A DNA stretch of 64,000 nt. Source: Marchantia polymorpha subsp. ruderalis (lineage: Eukaryota > Streptophyta > Marchantiopsida > Marchantiales > Marchantiaceae). Positions 31,506 through 43,700 of the stretch are shown here, piece after piece (within the stretch, counting starts at the first letter, position 1; the number at the start of each line of letters is the position of its first letter). The notes under the pieces were generated by a model, which was given only the letters and a program-made list of their open reading frames with translations, was not told the origin of the DNA and ran no database searches. The DNA lies in contig AP031353.1 in assembly GCA_037833965.1 (NCBI GenBank), positions 7,008,501-7,072,500 on the forward strand, read 5' to 3'. The position numbers were made by a program, and so were the translations under genes.

Positions 31506-34500
31506 CGACACAAATGCTCCAGCTCCTCGAAATCGATTCCTCGGGCCGTGGGAATAATGCTCGTCCAGCTCCAACTTCTCATCTCGCTGGCTCTCGCGCC
31601 TTCGCCTTCGCCTTCGGCCTGCGCCGCTCTTGAGGCGAGGCGGGGGCAGCTGCGCGAGCCGATGTCGCCTGCCACTTGGCGGCCGCCGTGGCGCGACAGG
31701 TGGGTCGCCCTGGTGGTCATGCACCGGGCGCCACGCGGAGGGTGACCGGCGGCAACCCCGCGCTCGAAGCTAACGGCGTCGGGCGGTTGGTTATGTGGAC
31801 CGACCTGATCTTCTCTTCTCCTCCACGGGACCGCTGGTCCGTCTGAAGCATCTTGCTGCCTCTTCTCCTCCCCAGCGCTTTCTCCGTTGGATCCGACTGT
31901 TCTCCAGCAGATCTTACGCGAGCTACGAGTAACGTGGTAGCCACTTCCTACTCCGTGACAGTAACGTGGTAACCTGACAACCGTAGCCAACGTATCCAAG
32001 GAACTGCTCGACTGCGGGAACCGGGATCAATCGGTCCACAGTTGTGAATATTCGGGACTATATTCCGACTACGTTGATGTTGAGGCGACGGAGTAGATTC
32101 GATGGGTCGAACCACGTCCAACAACGCCACGACCAAGACAGACAACGTGGCAGTGCCACAAGGGCAGCCGTTTCTTCCTCGTGCAACAATGGCTTCTCTG
32201 ATTGATTCCACAGAAGTCCGTGTCCTCATGCAAGTTTCGCTTTCGAGGTGGAATGTGTTCATCAACTGCACCGTATAATATTCCACTGCTTGGTATGTTC
32301 TGATAGCAAATTAAACCACTTACAGATGTAATGAACATTACATTTTGGCACAAACCATCATGGAGTTCTAATTCCGAAAAATAAAATAAAGTTCTGATTT
32401 ACGGAAAAAAGCGTCAGAATTTTCCAACTTCGGAAAAGGAAAATCTTTTCTCTGAATAAAATTAGTGATGAGTTTATAATTTTCAACATTTTAGATGAGT
32501 GTTTTATATTCTTCGGTTTTCCCCTACTGATTTAATAATAGGAATTCTGTGTGTATAAATCTTAGCTATAGTTTGGAAATAGTTTTCAACCAGCAATTGA
32601 CGCGTCTCGGTTTCACCTCACTAACTGCGTCATTGCCCCAAGCGCAAAGATATATATATATACATATATATATTCAACGATATATGAAAAAAATTGGAAA
32701 ATGTCAAAACTTCTAAACTGCTTGAGGTAGCTTATAATTGAAACTAATTTTGGTTGTGATATGCGAAGAACCTCGAAATTTACGGAAGGTTGTTGTTGTT
32801 GTTCCAACTCGCATTTTATTTTCAGTTCCCAACGCCAAGAAGACTGATATTGAAAGTGGAAGAATGTTCATCTGTAATTATATGCTATCTCGCCTCGCGG
32901 TGGCTCTCATCAATCAGTACATGAAAGGTCGGTCAGAAATATCTGGAGAAGAACTGATACTAGATCAGTGCCGTTGGATTTGTCGCCAGATTCGCTGGCA
33001 ATTAGCAGTGGTCGAGGCTTTGCTGACCACACTGATCACAACGATGGGTGCAGTAAGAAACAGCAATCAGCCTCGTGGCTGCTGAAAAGCAGATCCACCT
33101 GAAGCCGAGCAGATCCAGAAGACGACAAGGCAAGAGGTCCGACAACTTCCTTTCGAATTGACACTCCTACTCGAGTGAGCGCATCGTTCATATCACAGAG
33201 CAGTGCCTGGAACGGTGTCCTGCTTCTCCAGTTCTCAATTAATTCAAGCTCCTCATCAAGCTACATCACTCTGTACGCCAAGCCAAATCAAGGAGCCCGA
33301 TTCGAGAGAAAATTATTTCTCTTTTGAATGAAACCGAAATTTATCTTTCCGGAGGAACCTGCTCGCCTGACCATGATCGATGCATGCCTTCTGTCGGAAG
33401 AAGCTACGCCATTGCAAGGCTTTGTAACGACCCGAGTAGTGAAGCTAAAAGACTTAAAATCTTCCCATCAAGTCATAATAGCCAACTCCTCCTGATATAC
33501 ATCACAACCGTAAACTATTTATAATATATCATAAGTAACTAATTAATTAAGTTTATACAGTACGTAAGTAAAAAATATAAACATTGCTGGATATAGAACG
33601 ATGGATACTCACTAGCAAACTGTTTGTGCATTCGATCAACGGCTGGCGTAGCATGAGTTGCTCTCAACTACTCTCTCTCTCTCTCTCTCTACTTGCATAA
33701 CTCCAATAATAAAATGACCTCTCCCTCTATGCATAAACCTCGAGTTCAATTCTAAGGTCTGGGGATGGAACAAAAGTTGCAATATTTGGTGCACGCACTT
33801 TAAAGTCCATAAGTTGATTTGGATGCAAAGTCTACATAACAACACGCTGCCATCAAAAGAAAGAGTTAACCGATGCCCTGTCCCACCGAAGGTTCTGGAG
33901 TCGTCAATTATGCTATTGTTTAGGATAGCATGATGGAAATATCTCTGGAAAGCATCTGGTGGCCCTTCAACCGCATCCATCCAGTCTCCAATGCCAGAAG
34001 TGCTCTGAAAGCCTGGAAAAGCGAAGGTTCTGTCGACATCAATCAAGTCTCGTCTCGTCTCCTCTGGTTACTTCTGTTGGCAGACTCAAAGGAAATGTCA
34101 TGAAATGAAATGACCTCGTTTGTCGTCGTGCACTTCGTTATGGCCTGCATCTGTGTCATGACCTCTCATGGTCATGGGCAGAGAGACGTGTGTTCAGAAG
34201 AAGCTGTTGGGTACCCGTACCCTCTCCTCTCCACTCCACTCCACTGGTGGTCTGCAATTCGGTATTCTCAATCTCGATCAGTCAATCATTCATCCGACAA
34301 AGAAGAGAAACCAAACACGACATCACTCCGACTGAAGTTTATCCTTCACTGTCTTCTCACTCCACGCATTCCCGAGGTTCGGATCTTGTGACCACTACCA
34401 AGTTGCGCCAGGCACTGAGTGAGGCAGTGATTGAGGCAGGCTAGCTGGACCAGGACGGGGCCCAGAGTCCGAGCTGGATATCTGCTCGATCGATTGAACC

Positions 34501-36791
34501 ACACAGACCCGCAGCGCATGTCAGACTGTCGCGGAGGACGAACATCTTCGAGAGGTCAGAGCTCAACAAGGTCGAAGAACAGCGACCATCGATAGTCACG
34601 GGCAGTAGTTGGACAGGGGTCCGGGTCTGAGTCTGAGCTGAGTCTGGGTCTGCTTGCTTCGACAAACGTCCTCGGGAGGTGGAAGAGCTCGCCAAGTACA
34701 GAGACACATACGGTGCGATATTCTTCTCAGCACGAAGAAGTGCGGTCTGATGTGCGTGCCAAGAACTGAGGTTGGGAATTCGGCGGTCGATTTGGTTTCC
34801 GGGGCGATGTACTCGATGATGTCGTGTACGGGGGAGCTGGTCCAGTGGTCTCGAGCTTCGTAGTTGTCGCTTCGTTGGCCCACTCTGAGGTTCGACTTTC
34901 GAAACGCATGTGTACTTTTATACGCAGATCACGTGTCGAAGTTCGTAAGCGGACGGACTGCAGTACGAGAATTCTGAGAAGAGATCAATCAGTGCTCATG
35001 GTGTACGTCCTACTTGCTGCTGGGACAAGGGTTTTTTGCGACCGGCCCCATGCCCTGCCTAGGCGAGCTGAGCAGATCTGTAGAATCTGGGAGGAGGATC
35101 AGGAGGAGGACCCTTCAGGCCCCAGGGAGCTTCTGGAGCCTGAAGACTCTGATCGGCTGTCTGAGTTGGCCTGAGGAGAAGTGACGGCTCGTCGATAAAC
35201 GCGAGCAGAATTGAAGTACACCTGGAGCTTTACTGTTGACCGCTTGTCACATCTAGGAGGCCTCGCCAGCCGTCAGGAATGACGGCCAGTCTGTCTGATC
35301 AGCGATTCCGCTGATCTCCTCGGGAGGATTTTCATGTCATGTTAGAATGCACTGGTCGGCCCTAACGGAGCATTGTGCTCCAATGTTCAGACACGATACC
35401 ATTCGCAACATTCTCAAAGGATCCTCTTCATCTGAACTAGAGAAATGAAGAAGGCTGGTGCTGATGGGCCGTGACTCTGATGCAATGTTGTATTTCGCAC
35501 TCTGTTAGAGCCTTGTACGAGTATTGGCCGTGACTTGAAATAATCTGCGCTGGGAATTTGCCCTTTCAGAAGCTGAGTCTGGTTAAGTTGAGTCTCTTCT
35601 GGACGCTAGGGGGGAACTCGTTCCCTGCCCTCGGCAATTCCTAGCACCTAACATGTGCAGGCGCAATAACGACAAAAGCTCAGAAGTAATATTTGTCAAA
35701 CAATCTGTATAAAAGATTAAAATCGATTGTCTTTGCACAAGAGGAGACTAATACAGGAGCACAGGTATCGAGCTTAAGGTTCGTCCACTGAATTTGAAAA
35801 AATCGCCTCAGAATGGAGATCAGTTTCAAGATGTGCAGTTGACTTATTCGATACGATGAACGAGGCCACTTAACCACCTCGAGTCACGACTAAGTAATTG
35901 TGACCCACCACGTCAGACAAAAGAATCTGAAGCATGAGTGGGAAGTCATTGGCACACAGAAAAGCCTCAAACACAACTTCGCGACGAGATTGTTCCAAGA
36001 AACTTCCTGGATCTTTGTGACAGCCAACTTTACTCAAAAAAGCAGATAAAATTTATGCTCCTTTAAAGAGCCTGATCTACACGTCTTGGTAGAGTCCACT
36101 ATATCTGCTTCCAAACTCACAACCTCAGAACTACGAAGGTTGAATCGGCACGTTCTAGGCCCTTGAATTCCGAGTCATCGGTACTAGCAGAGAACCTTGA
36201 AAGAGCGCATATCCTAGATCACCTTACTAGAACAGAGCATGCCTGCTGATCCGTTCTTCGCCTGGCCACACTGCGGCACTCAGAGGAGATACGTAGGGCG
36301 GAGTACAGATAGATGTTGTCAACAATTGCCGTGTGCTCTAGCGATGTAGCTATCTGTATCATGACTTTGAACATTCGATACCACCTCTTACAGGTTTTTC
36401 GTCTCCACATACAACGGAAGCTTTTCAAGGTTTACTCTCTAGCTCCGGAAGATCTGCACATTCAGCGTGGCAAACCCAAGTGAACAAATTACATCGCCAC
36501 GATTTCGAAGTGAACATTCAATCCCATGTCAGAAAACGCGTTCAGACGCGGGAGGGAAACAGCTCTTCACGACCTCTAGTCTGAACTCAAGGGTTAAGAG
36601 ACCTTATTTCCAGCCGCTTCGGTTAAGAAGATGAGCAAACACAAAAGCAAATGGTTAGGCCTTGCGAACTCCGTCACTGTCGCTTTTCGACCCACAATTA
36701 AATTTCTAAACAAAACATCAACCACCGCGGTAATCGACTTCTTACGTCCGTGGCCATTGAAAACTTTGTGGTTCGGAATGCTGTGAACCTT
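31506..36791. other. Intergenic region without a recognised gene
   Basis: Contains a TA-rich microsatellite (about 32649-32673), a CT repeat (about 33666-33692) and scattered open frames of 60-140 codons. Two of the longer ones, 32738-33085 (+) and 33636-34046 (-), have non-repetitive composition but match nothing I recognise. Confidence 0.45.
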
Positions 36792-38603
36792 TCAGTCTGC
36801 AAACTTGACACACCAGTGACAGTCTTGAAACGACACACACCCAGAGAGACAAGATGAACAATAACACGGATTGAAAGTGACAATAGTAGAAACTATAAGG
36901 ACTCCGAGTCTAGGGCTAAGACTTGATAAGCATAAACTTACAAAGCATACCTTCATCATCGCTGTCTTGATCCCCGCCCATGTTGATATTCTGCAGAACA
37001 CAACCAGACAGGAATATGTAAGGCATGTAGACGACAGGACTAATCAAGTTCTCGAAATCAGTCATAGGATTTGAAATTATAATAGACGAGCAAAATCGGA
37101 TTATAAGTATCATACCGAGAGATCGTCCATGCCTCCGAGGTCGAAGTTATCAACTGCATGGAAATTCCAAACATCACGGTGCTTGTCAGATAATAAAACG
37201 AAGGGAAGAACCAAACTTTATTTCGAGAGCAAATGAACTTCCGCAAAATGCCCACACAACTCAGACAGGCTTCGTTATGGCGGACGTTAAACCAGACCAA
37301 AAGACTGGCTTGCGATCAGTTCTTACGGCTGGGTGCGTCCTTCTCCTCATCCTCATCAACCCATTTGTTCCAGTCAACCTTGATGTAGGGAGGTGATTTC
37401 CCCTCAGGCTTCAACAGCCTCTTCCACCATCCCTTGTCTTCTTTCTCAATTACGACGAAGGTATGACGGAGACCAATGTTGATCTTACTGGCCTGCAAGG
37501 TAAAAATTGACGCCAATAAGCACCATGACGACCGCCCGCAACCACAGAGGCGCCACTAGAAACTCATCTTTCGTGTCATTAAACACCGAAGAAACAATTC
37601 CTATGATCGAACATCACAAGAGGAATGTGAGGAGATGGGCGGCGCAATCTCTAATTCAGAGCTCGGTAAATTCCAGAGTAGGGGAGAGATCATACATCCA
37701 CATTAACTTTTCCGAAAAGCTCCAAATCGAGCTCATACAGTTGATTGTCTGTCCCGGCGGTTGCAGAGAAGGTGAACTTGCCCTCGGGCTCAAGCTTCAC
37801 TTTCGGGTTTTTCGCATCCGGCAACTCCACAGTGAGAAACACCTTGTCTGTACGTTGAGCCCAAACAACCTCGGGATGCCTGTCCATCATTTTGAAGCAA
37901 GCCAAACGAAGCAATATAAATGAAAGAGCTAATAGGAGAGCCCGGTGGCAGTAATCAGGTCCGTAATCCGGGTGGCGAAAAAAGGCCTCGGCACGAGATT
38001 CCGTTACAGGGCCCAACCGGCGGAACTTAACTGTCAAATGCTCTCAATAAAACGAATGATCACCAGGTTTCCCGTCAAAAATGTCATCTATGCAAGCAGA
38101 CACGAACGCCTCCAATCAAAGGCAAGGTTCCAAATCTAGAAGAAAAATTGCGAGCCGCAAAACATGCAGCCGCGTGGAGGGAGCGACGCGATTCCTCGTC
38201 GTCAATAGACGGTCCACGGGAACCCCAAACCCTACTCATCTCCCAATGCTCAACCCTAAACACAATCGACCGAAAAAAATCCTCATCTGGTGCAAAATTT
38301 TCACACTCGGAGCCACTTCGCGGAACCCCGGCCACACCATCGAGCGCGTTCGGGGTTTTCCAAACAGGATTCTTCCCACCCCAACCCCCAAGACCTAATC
38401 CTCGCGACAAAACCAAGCCCCTGAAACCTTCCACGGGCGACGCAAGCACAACGAGCGCCCGGAGAGCAGTAGCAACGAAATTTGTTCGCCGCCACCGACA
38501 ACTCACGAAAAAATCCTCGGAAAAATAAACAACCGACACCTGACAACTCCATCGCATCGCATCGCATCCTATCCCAGCCCATGCCGTTCGCGGCTCACCT
38601 CAT
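36792..38603 (-). CDS. p23/SBA1-type HSP90 co-chaperone
   Basis: Six coding exons on the minus strand: 38603-38599 (ATGAG only), 37879-37696, 37492-37327, 37153-37116, 36990-36951 and 36796-36792 (last two bases of a codon plus TGA). Total is 438 nt, 145 residues, in frame throughout with GT-AG borders. The CS domain fills residues 1 to about 105 ([44 protein letters not shown]) and is followed by the plant p23 signature [17 protein letters not shown]. The tail is Gly/Met/Asp-rich ([21 protein letters not shown]). p23 binds the ATP-bound HSP90 N-domain and stabilises client complexes in cytosol and nucleus. An alternative start, MMDRHPEV, exists in exon 2 if intron 1 is retained. Retaining intron 5 would give a slightly different tail. 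Confidence 0.9.
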
Positions 38604-41600
38604 GACGAAAAGTGCTCTGAGATCGGAGGCGCGCTCCGACTCCACAGGTGCCGTCGATGGAACAGCCGATGAAGCAATGGAATGAAGCGGCAAGAGGATG
38701 CAAATTCCGCGACGGTCTCGAGCAGCGGAAAGAAACAAAGAGCTCCAGACGATCTTCTTCTACGGCCCTCCAGATGATCCGACCTGCTGCTCCTCCCCCT
38801 CCTACTCCCCTCCCTCCCTCCTCTTGCTCGTCACTCTCTTCCTCCCTCCTGGCGCTCGCTCTCTCGCCAAAAACTCTCTCTATTCCCCCCCTGGACGGAC
38901 GGAGCCAGCCAACGGACTGACGGATCGACTGACTGACTGACTGACAGAGAGGACGATGGAGAGGAAGACTGACAGAGAGACAAGGAGAGCAATCGCGACT
39001 GCAGGAAGTTTCGGCTCTCGTGGACGGAGCAACATCGCGAAGACAGCTCAAATCCCGAATCCGAGGAAGGGAGCAGAGAGCGCAGCCGGTGACAGAGGGA
39101 GACACCTCGGCTCTGAGGCAGTTTACCGAAAAGCGAATGCACGACGGATGTTGCGATTACCGTGCAGTCAGTCCGTGCGACGATATCCAGTCAGCCACGC
39201 GCAGTTGGCTTCGACGGATGCGCATTCGCACGGCGCTGTAACGAACTGACCGTGCAGTCGAGCCCTGCGGCAGACGCCGTTGGCCCTTCCGGCGCCAAAG
39301 CCGTGATTACTGCGTTTCGGTTTCCTGCGCAGTCAAACCGCCGTCACTTCAGTTTTATGGCGGACGGATGCTCGAGAGAACAAGCGTTTATTGCGCCGTC
39401 GTGGTAATTATACATTTCATTTCACCGGATAGTGACCGAGAGGCGGATTTATTGCGCACGAGTAATTCTGTCCCAAGAGAGAACCCTTTCCTGGTTAGTC
39501 CCTTCCTGCCACAAGACTCTCTACATGTTACCCCAATCTTTGATCATGACAATTTGGTCAGGATTTTTTTGGGCGACAGGCCTCTTATGTAGACCCTATT
39601 ATAACAAACATTGTACTTTACGTTAGACATATCAATGTCTAACGTAAGAATGCCAATCACTGGGTAAATTATGGCTACTCATTTGTCTGTTTCAGTCAAT
39701 GTGTGACACCGCCTGATGTTACCATAGAGTATCTGATTGCTCAGGATATCATTTGATGTTTTTAAAGTTTTCGAATGATCCTAAGCTAAAGTAAGATCTG
39801 AGGACAGTCTTCATGATGGATAGGATGTGTGTTAAATAAATACTGATTTAATTTCACTGAATACAAAGAAGTTGAACATTTTTATTCTCTAGTCTTCATT
39901 CATGTAAGGATAGCATGAACTAGACAGAGAGACTTTAAATATGATTTGTGATATTTTAAGGCATATGAAGATCAAATCTAGATGTGTAATTATCCGTAAT
40001 TTACATTGTTGTAGAACAGTCTTTTATATTATAGGTCCTTCTATCATATTCCAATCTTTATTTATGTAGTTTTTAAAATTTGAGATCCAGTCAATGATCT
40101 AATTCAACTGTATTTTTCAAATTTCTAAAGAGAAATTAAATTTTTAATGAAAATTTCATTCTTGAACTTATAATCGCAAAAAAGATAATGTATAAAGATT
40201 ACACTCTTCTCCATTTTCTTCTTTCATATGATCTAATATGGAAAGAAAATGCTTTAGATTGTTCCATAGGGGTTATAGATTTTATATTATAACATATAGA
40301 ATTATTTAAATATATCACACACGTGTTCATGGCAAGGATATAGAATATAGTTATATCATTGCAAGATTATGTTAGAAATGTAATTTTCATTTTTATGAAA
40401 TTTCAGAGTTTTTTGGAATATATCAGTAACTATATGGTTTTCATTGACTTTCATTTAATATATTATTTAATTTTATTTTGTCTTAAAAATAAAAAATTGT
40501 CATGTAAAAGTAATGTATCTCAATCTATCAGAAAAACATTTATTTGAGTACTTTAACATGTGATAAATCATTTTTGTTGTCCGTCATTTTGTCTTCTACT
40601 TATTTATTCAAGTTTTGTAAGTAGCAAAATGAATTGAATTTTTATATTTTAAAGGAATCTGGCCTAATTGGTTTTTTTTTTTCAATTTTTGGAAGCTAGA
40701 GAAATCTATGTCTTGATTGCAAATGTTCTTATGATTAGTTGATGTTTATTATGATTATAACTTTCGTCCAATTATTATTTAATATAAACAGATTCGAACT
40801 TGTATTGAACTTGAAGTCAAATCGAAATAAAATAATGATAGTAAAAAACAGTTCTAGATTATTCTAAACTCATTTCTACATTTTTTAAATATTAATTATT
40901 ATTTTGAATATTATATATTTATGAATAGACTGAATTATTTTGTTTCATAAAATATTTCAAATTTTAATCTGACTGTAAAATAGATAATTCCTAAATCATC
41001 AAATGTAATTCCGAGAGATTTTAATTGAATAAGCCGCATAGTAACAAGAGGCTCCTTCAGTCGTGCACATATTCTTGGCAAGTGTTGAGACGGTCTTAGA
41101 TTTCGGCTTTCACATCATGCGTCGCCTCATCGGTCGTGATCGCAACATGTGGGTTTAAAGTCAGATCTGTTGCATAGTCAGTTCTCTCTCTCTCTCTCTC
41201 TCTACCAGCGAGGAGAAATGTAACTTTATCTGACCCAAATCGCTGCCATTTTTGTGGGTTACGTCCAGAGATGCAATAATTCAGCAAAAGAAAAACGTCA
41301 CCAGAGCGAGGAGGAAGAAGAGACGAGTGATGGGGTACGTGGCAATATCCGTGTCCAAGGACACAGCTCTCTCAGCAGAGCACGCCAGTCCGAGCTGCCA
41401 GGAAAAGATATACCAAGAAGTATTCACCAATAAAACCAGGTTGCGCAATCTGGTGAATCTAAATCTAAAGCTGCCAAATTGGAATTTCGTCGATGGCATC
41501 TCCGTACAAGAAGGGCACTTTGTAGTTTTATGCTAGAGGATTGGATGTCACAGGCAGGCCATGGGACCTGCCAAAAGCCTGCCTGGAATATCTCGCGGCT

Positions 41601-43700
41601 ACTTGCCCACAATGTGCTACGCCTGGCATTAGATCAGGTAGGCTCTGATGCTACGCCAAGGCTATTATACCTCAGGTCCTCCCCTCCCCTCCCCTCTTCA
41701 TCTCGCAGTTGGAGCCTGTGACCATCCATGCTCGCTCTTCACGAATTAGCCTTTTTCACCCTGAGATGAGACGAGACGAGACAGCTGACCACAATACCAT
41801 CTGTTCGGAAGAGATTAGCGCAGCACTTAAAGCCACTGTAAGATCTCAAAGTACCCTCGTGATCAATATCTCCTCCTCAGCTTTAGGATGGAAAAGTTTT
41901 CTGTCTCTCCCCGGAATAATCATCACCTCGCTCGTCATTTTGGATCGAAGCTTTACACCGTCTGAGAAAAATTGCGTCTCTCCCGGAGGAGGAAAGAGGC
42001 CTCGCCAGACATGAAGAGATTAGTCTGGAGGAGGAAAAATGAAGAAGAGCAATGAAACAACCAGCAGGTGATTTGAGGCATATTCATCGGTCATAAATCA
42101 CCTCGAATTCAGTTGATTTTCGGTTAACTTAGGGAGCGAGCGACCATCTTCTTTGTAAACCTCATATTCAATTATTGACTCAAGATCGCTTCGTGGGCTG
42201 CGAAAGAAAGTCGATGAGTTTCATGGCACCAACGACGTGGTGATAATGAGATTCCACATCACCGCAAAAAGTGTGGCATGTGCAGCGGACAAGGAACGCA
42301 TCCACACATGCCTAGCCGAATGCTGCCCTGCCCTGCCTGCCTGCCCTGCGGTTGTGAATGTGTCAAAACTCTCGCGAATCCTCGGAATTCGGAGTCCAGC
42401 CTTATCACCAACCACCTGATCTTTGTTCATAACAGAAATCCTCTTGACGTCTACAGACATCACTCCCATGTCCTCGGGTGCAATACGATGATGCCCTCTT
42501 AAGCTCAAATAGCGATTACTCTGTATTTCAGCGACCGAAATCATACGTTTATAGGAAAACCCTTGCTCCTGGCAATTTCATTGCATGTACGAGCATACTC
42601 CAAGAAATACCCCGAGGACGAGAATTCCTCCTTCCTTCAACAGCTCTTACGAGCTATTTTACCATGGATTTGGTGCTGATCTTTTAGATCATGTAGTTTG
42701 ACTGGACCGGGAGTAGTGGAGAGGCCATTTTCATTCTCCTTTCTTTTGACATGAGCGATGCTGAGGAAGCTTGAGCAGAAAGGCATGGAAGAGTTATTTC
42801 ACAGCAAAATCACCTTCGGGACCACATTCACTTACTGCCCAGCAGTCAGAATGGAAGACTCCTTGGCCATCAGAGCTGGAGGCTGGCTGGAGACCCGACG
42901 TCGGCATGTTTGTGTCGTGCATTGCTGAGAATGAGCTTGCTCCGTACTGACTTTGAAGAGGTCGATTTGCTAGGTACACCACACCACACCACACATCACA
43001 TCAAGCGCAAGTCAAAAGGAAAGCGAGATAAAGGGGCACTGCTTGACGGAAGCTTGAAATATTGCTTTGATAACGAAGACAGTAAGTACAGAGATGTCGA
43101 CTTCGATGGAACGAGAAGATTAGCCTCATATAGGCACACCTTCACCACCACCACCACCAGTGTGACACAGTACCTTCTGTCCCACCCATTAACCCCGCAG
43201 ACCGACATAACCCCTTGGATTCAACCATACTCTGTACAGACATCGTACTGAAGGAATTACAATGCAGAGGCTATAAAGAGTTTTATCCTCAGAAAAAAGT
43301 TTTCAGCGTCAGGAGTATAAATCCTCCAAGAAGGACGCTCGTATACATACAGAGGATCGATCGGTGTTTTGACTGGACGATGAACAGGTGTGCAAATCTA
43401 CCTCAGTACAGACTGTATTGTGATTTGGTAGGGGCTGGCCTCATCTACCCACAAAGTGTCGATGAGCCCACACTACCTTCAGTCCACCTTCTCAGCGTTC
43501 CCCGAGTACCTCTGACTCGAGCCCGGCAGGTGCTGAGGAAGGACGAGCGAGTCGGCGGTTCATTTTGTACGTTGACTGGAACATTCTCTTCTTCAATGAT
43601 AATAGTAATGTGGTACTTAGTGAATCAGTTCTTGCTTCCATAGCGTAATATTCTGCTCAAAGAAACTCTACAATCTCTACGCTTGCGAATCTATTATGAT
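38604..43700. other. p23 upstream region and intergenic DNA
   Basis: 38604-38950 is CT-rich on the plus strand, with GACTGACTGACTGACTGAC near 38925-38944, and probably includes the p23 promoter and 5' UTR. 39700-41040 is AT-rich. A CT repeat lies at about 41182-41203. Open frames at 42910-43251 and 43215-43643 (+) are unrecognised and overlapping. I see no gene I can support. Confidence 0.45.

Noticed and set aside
30724-31557. Gly-rich plus-strand frames opposite the proline-rich gene
   Set aside because: They mirror the Pro codons of the minus-strand frame (CCN/GGN complement) and lack any independent feature.
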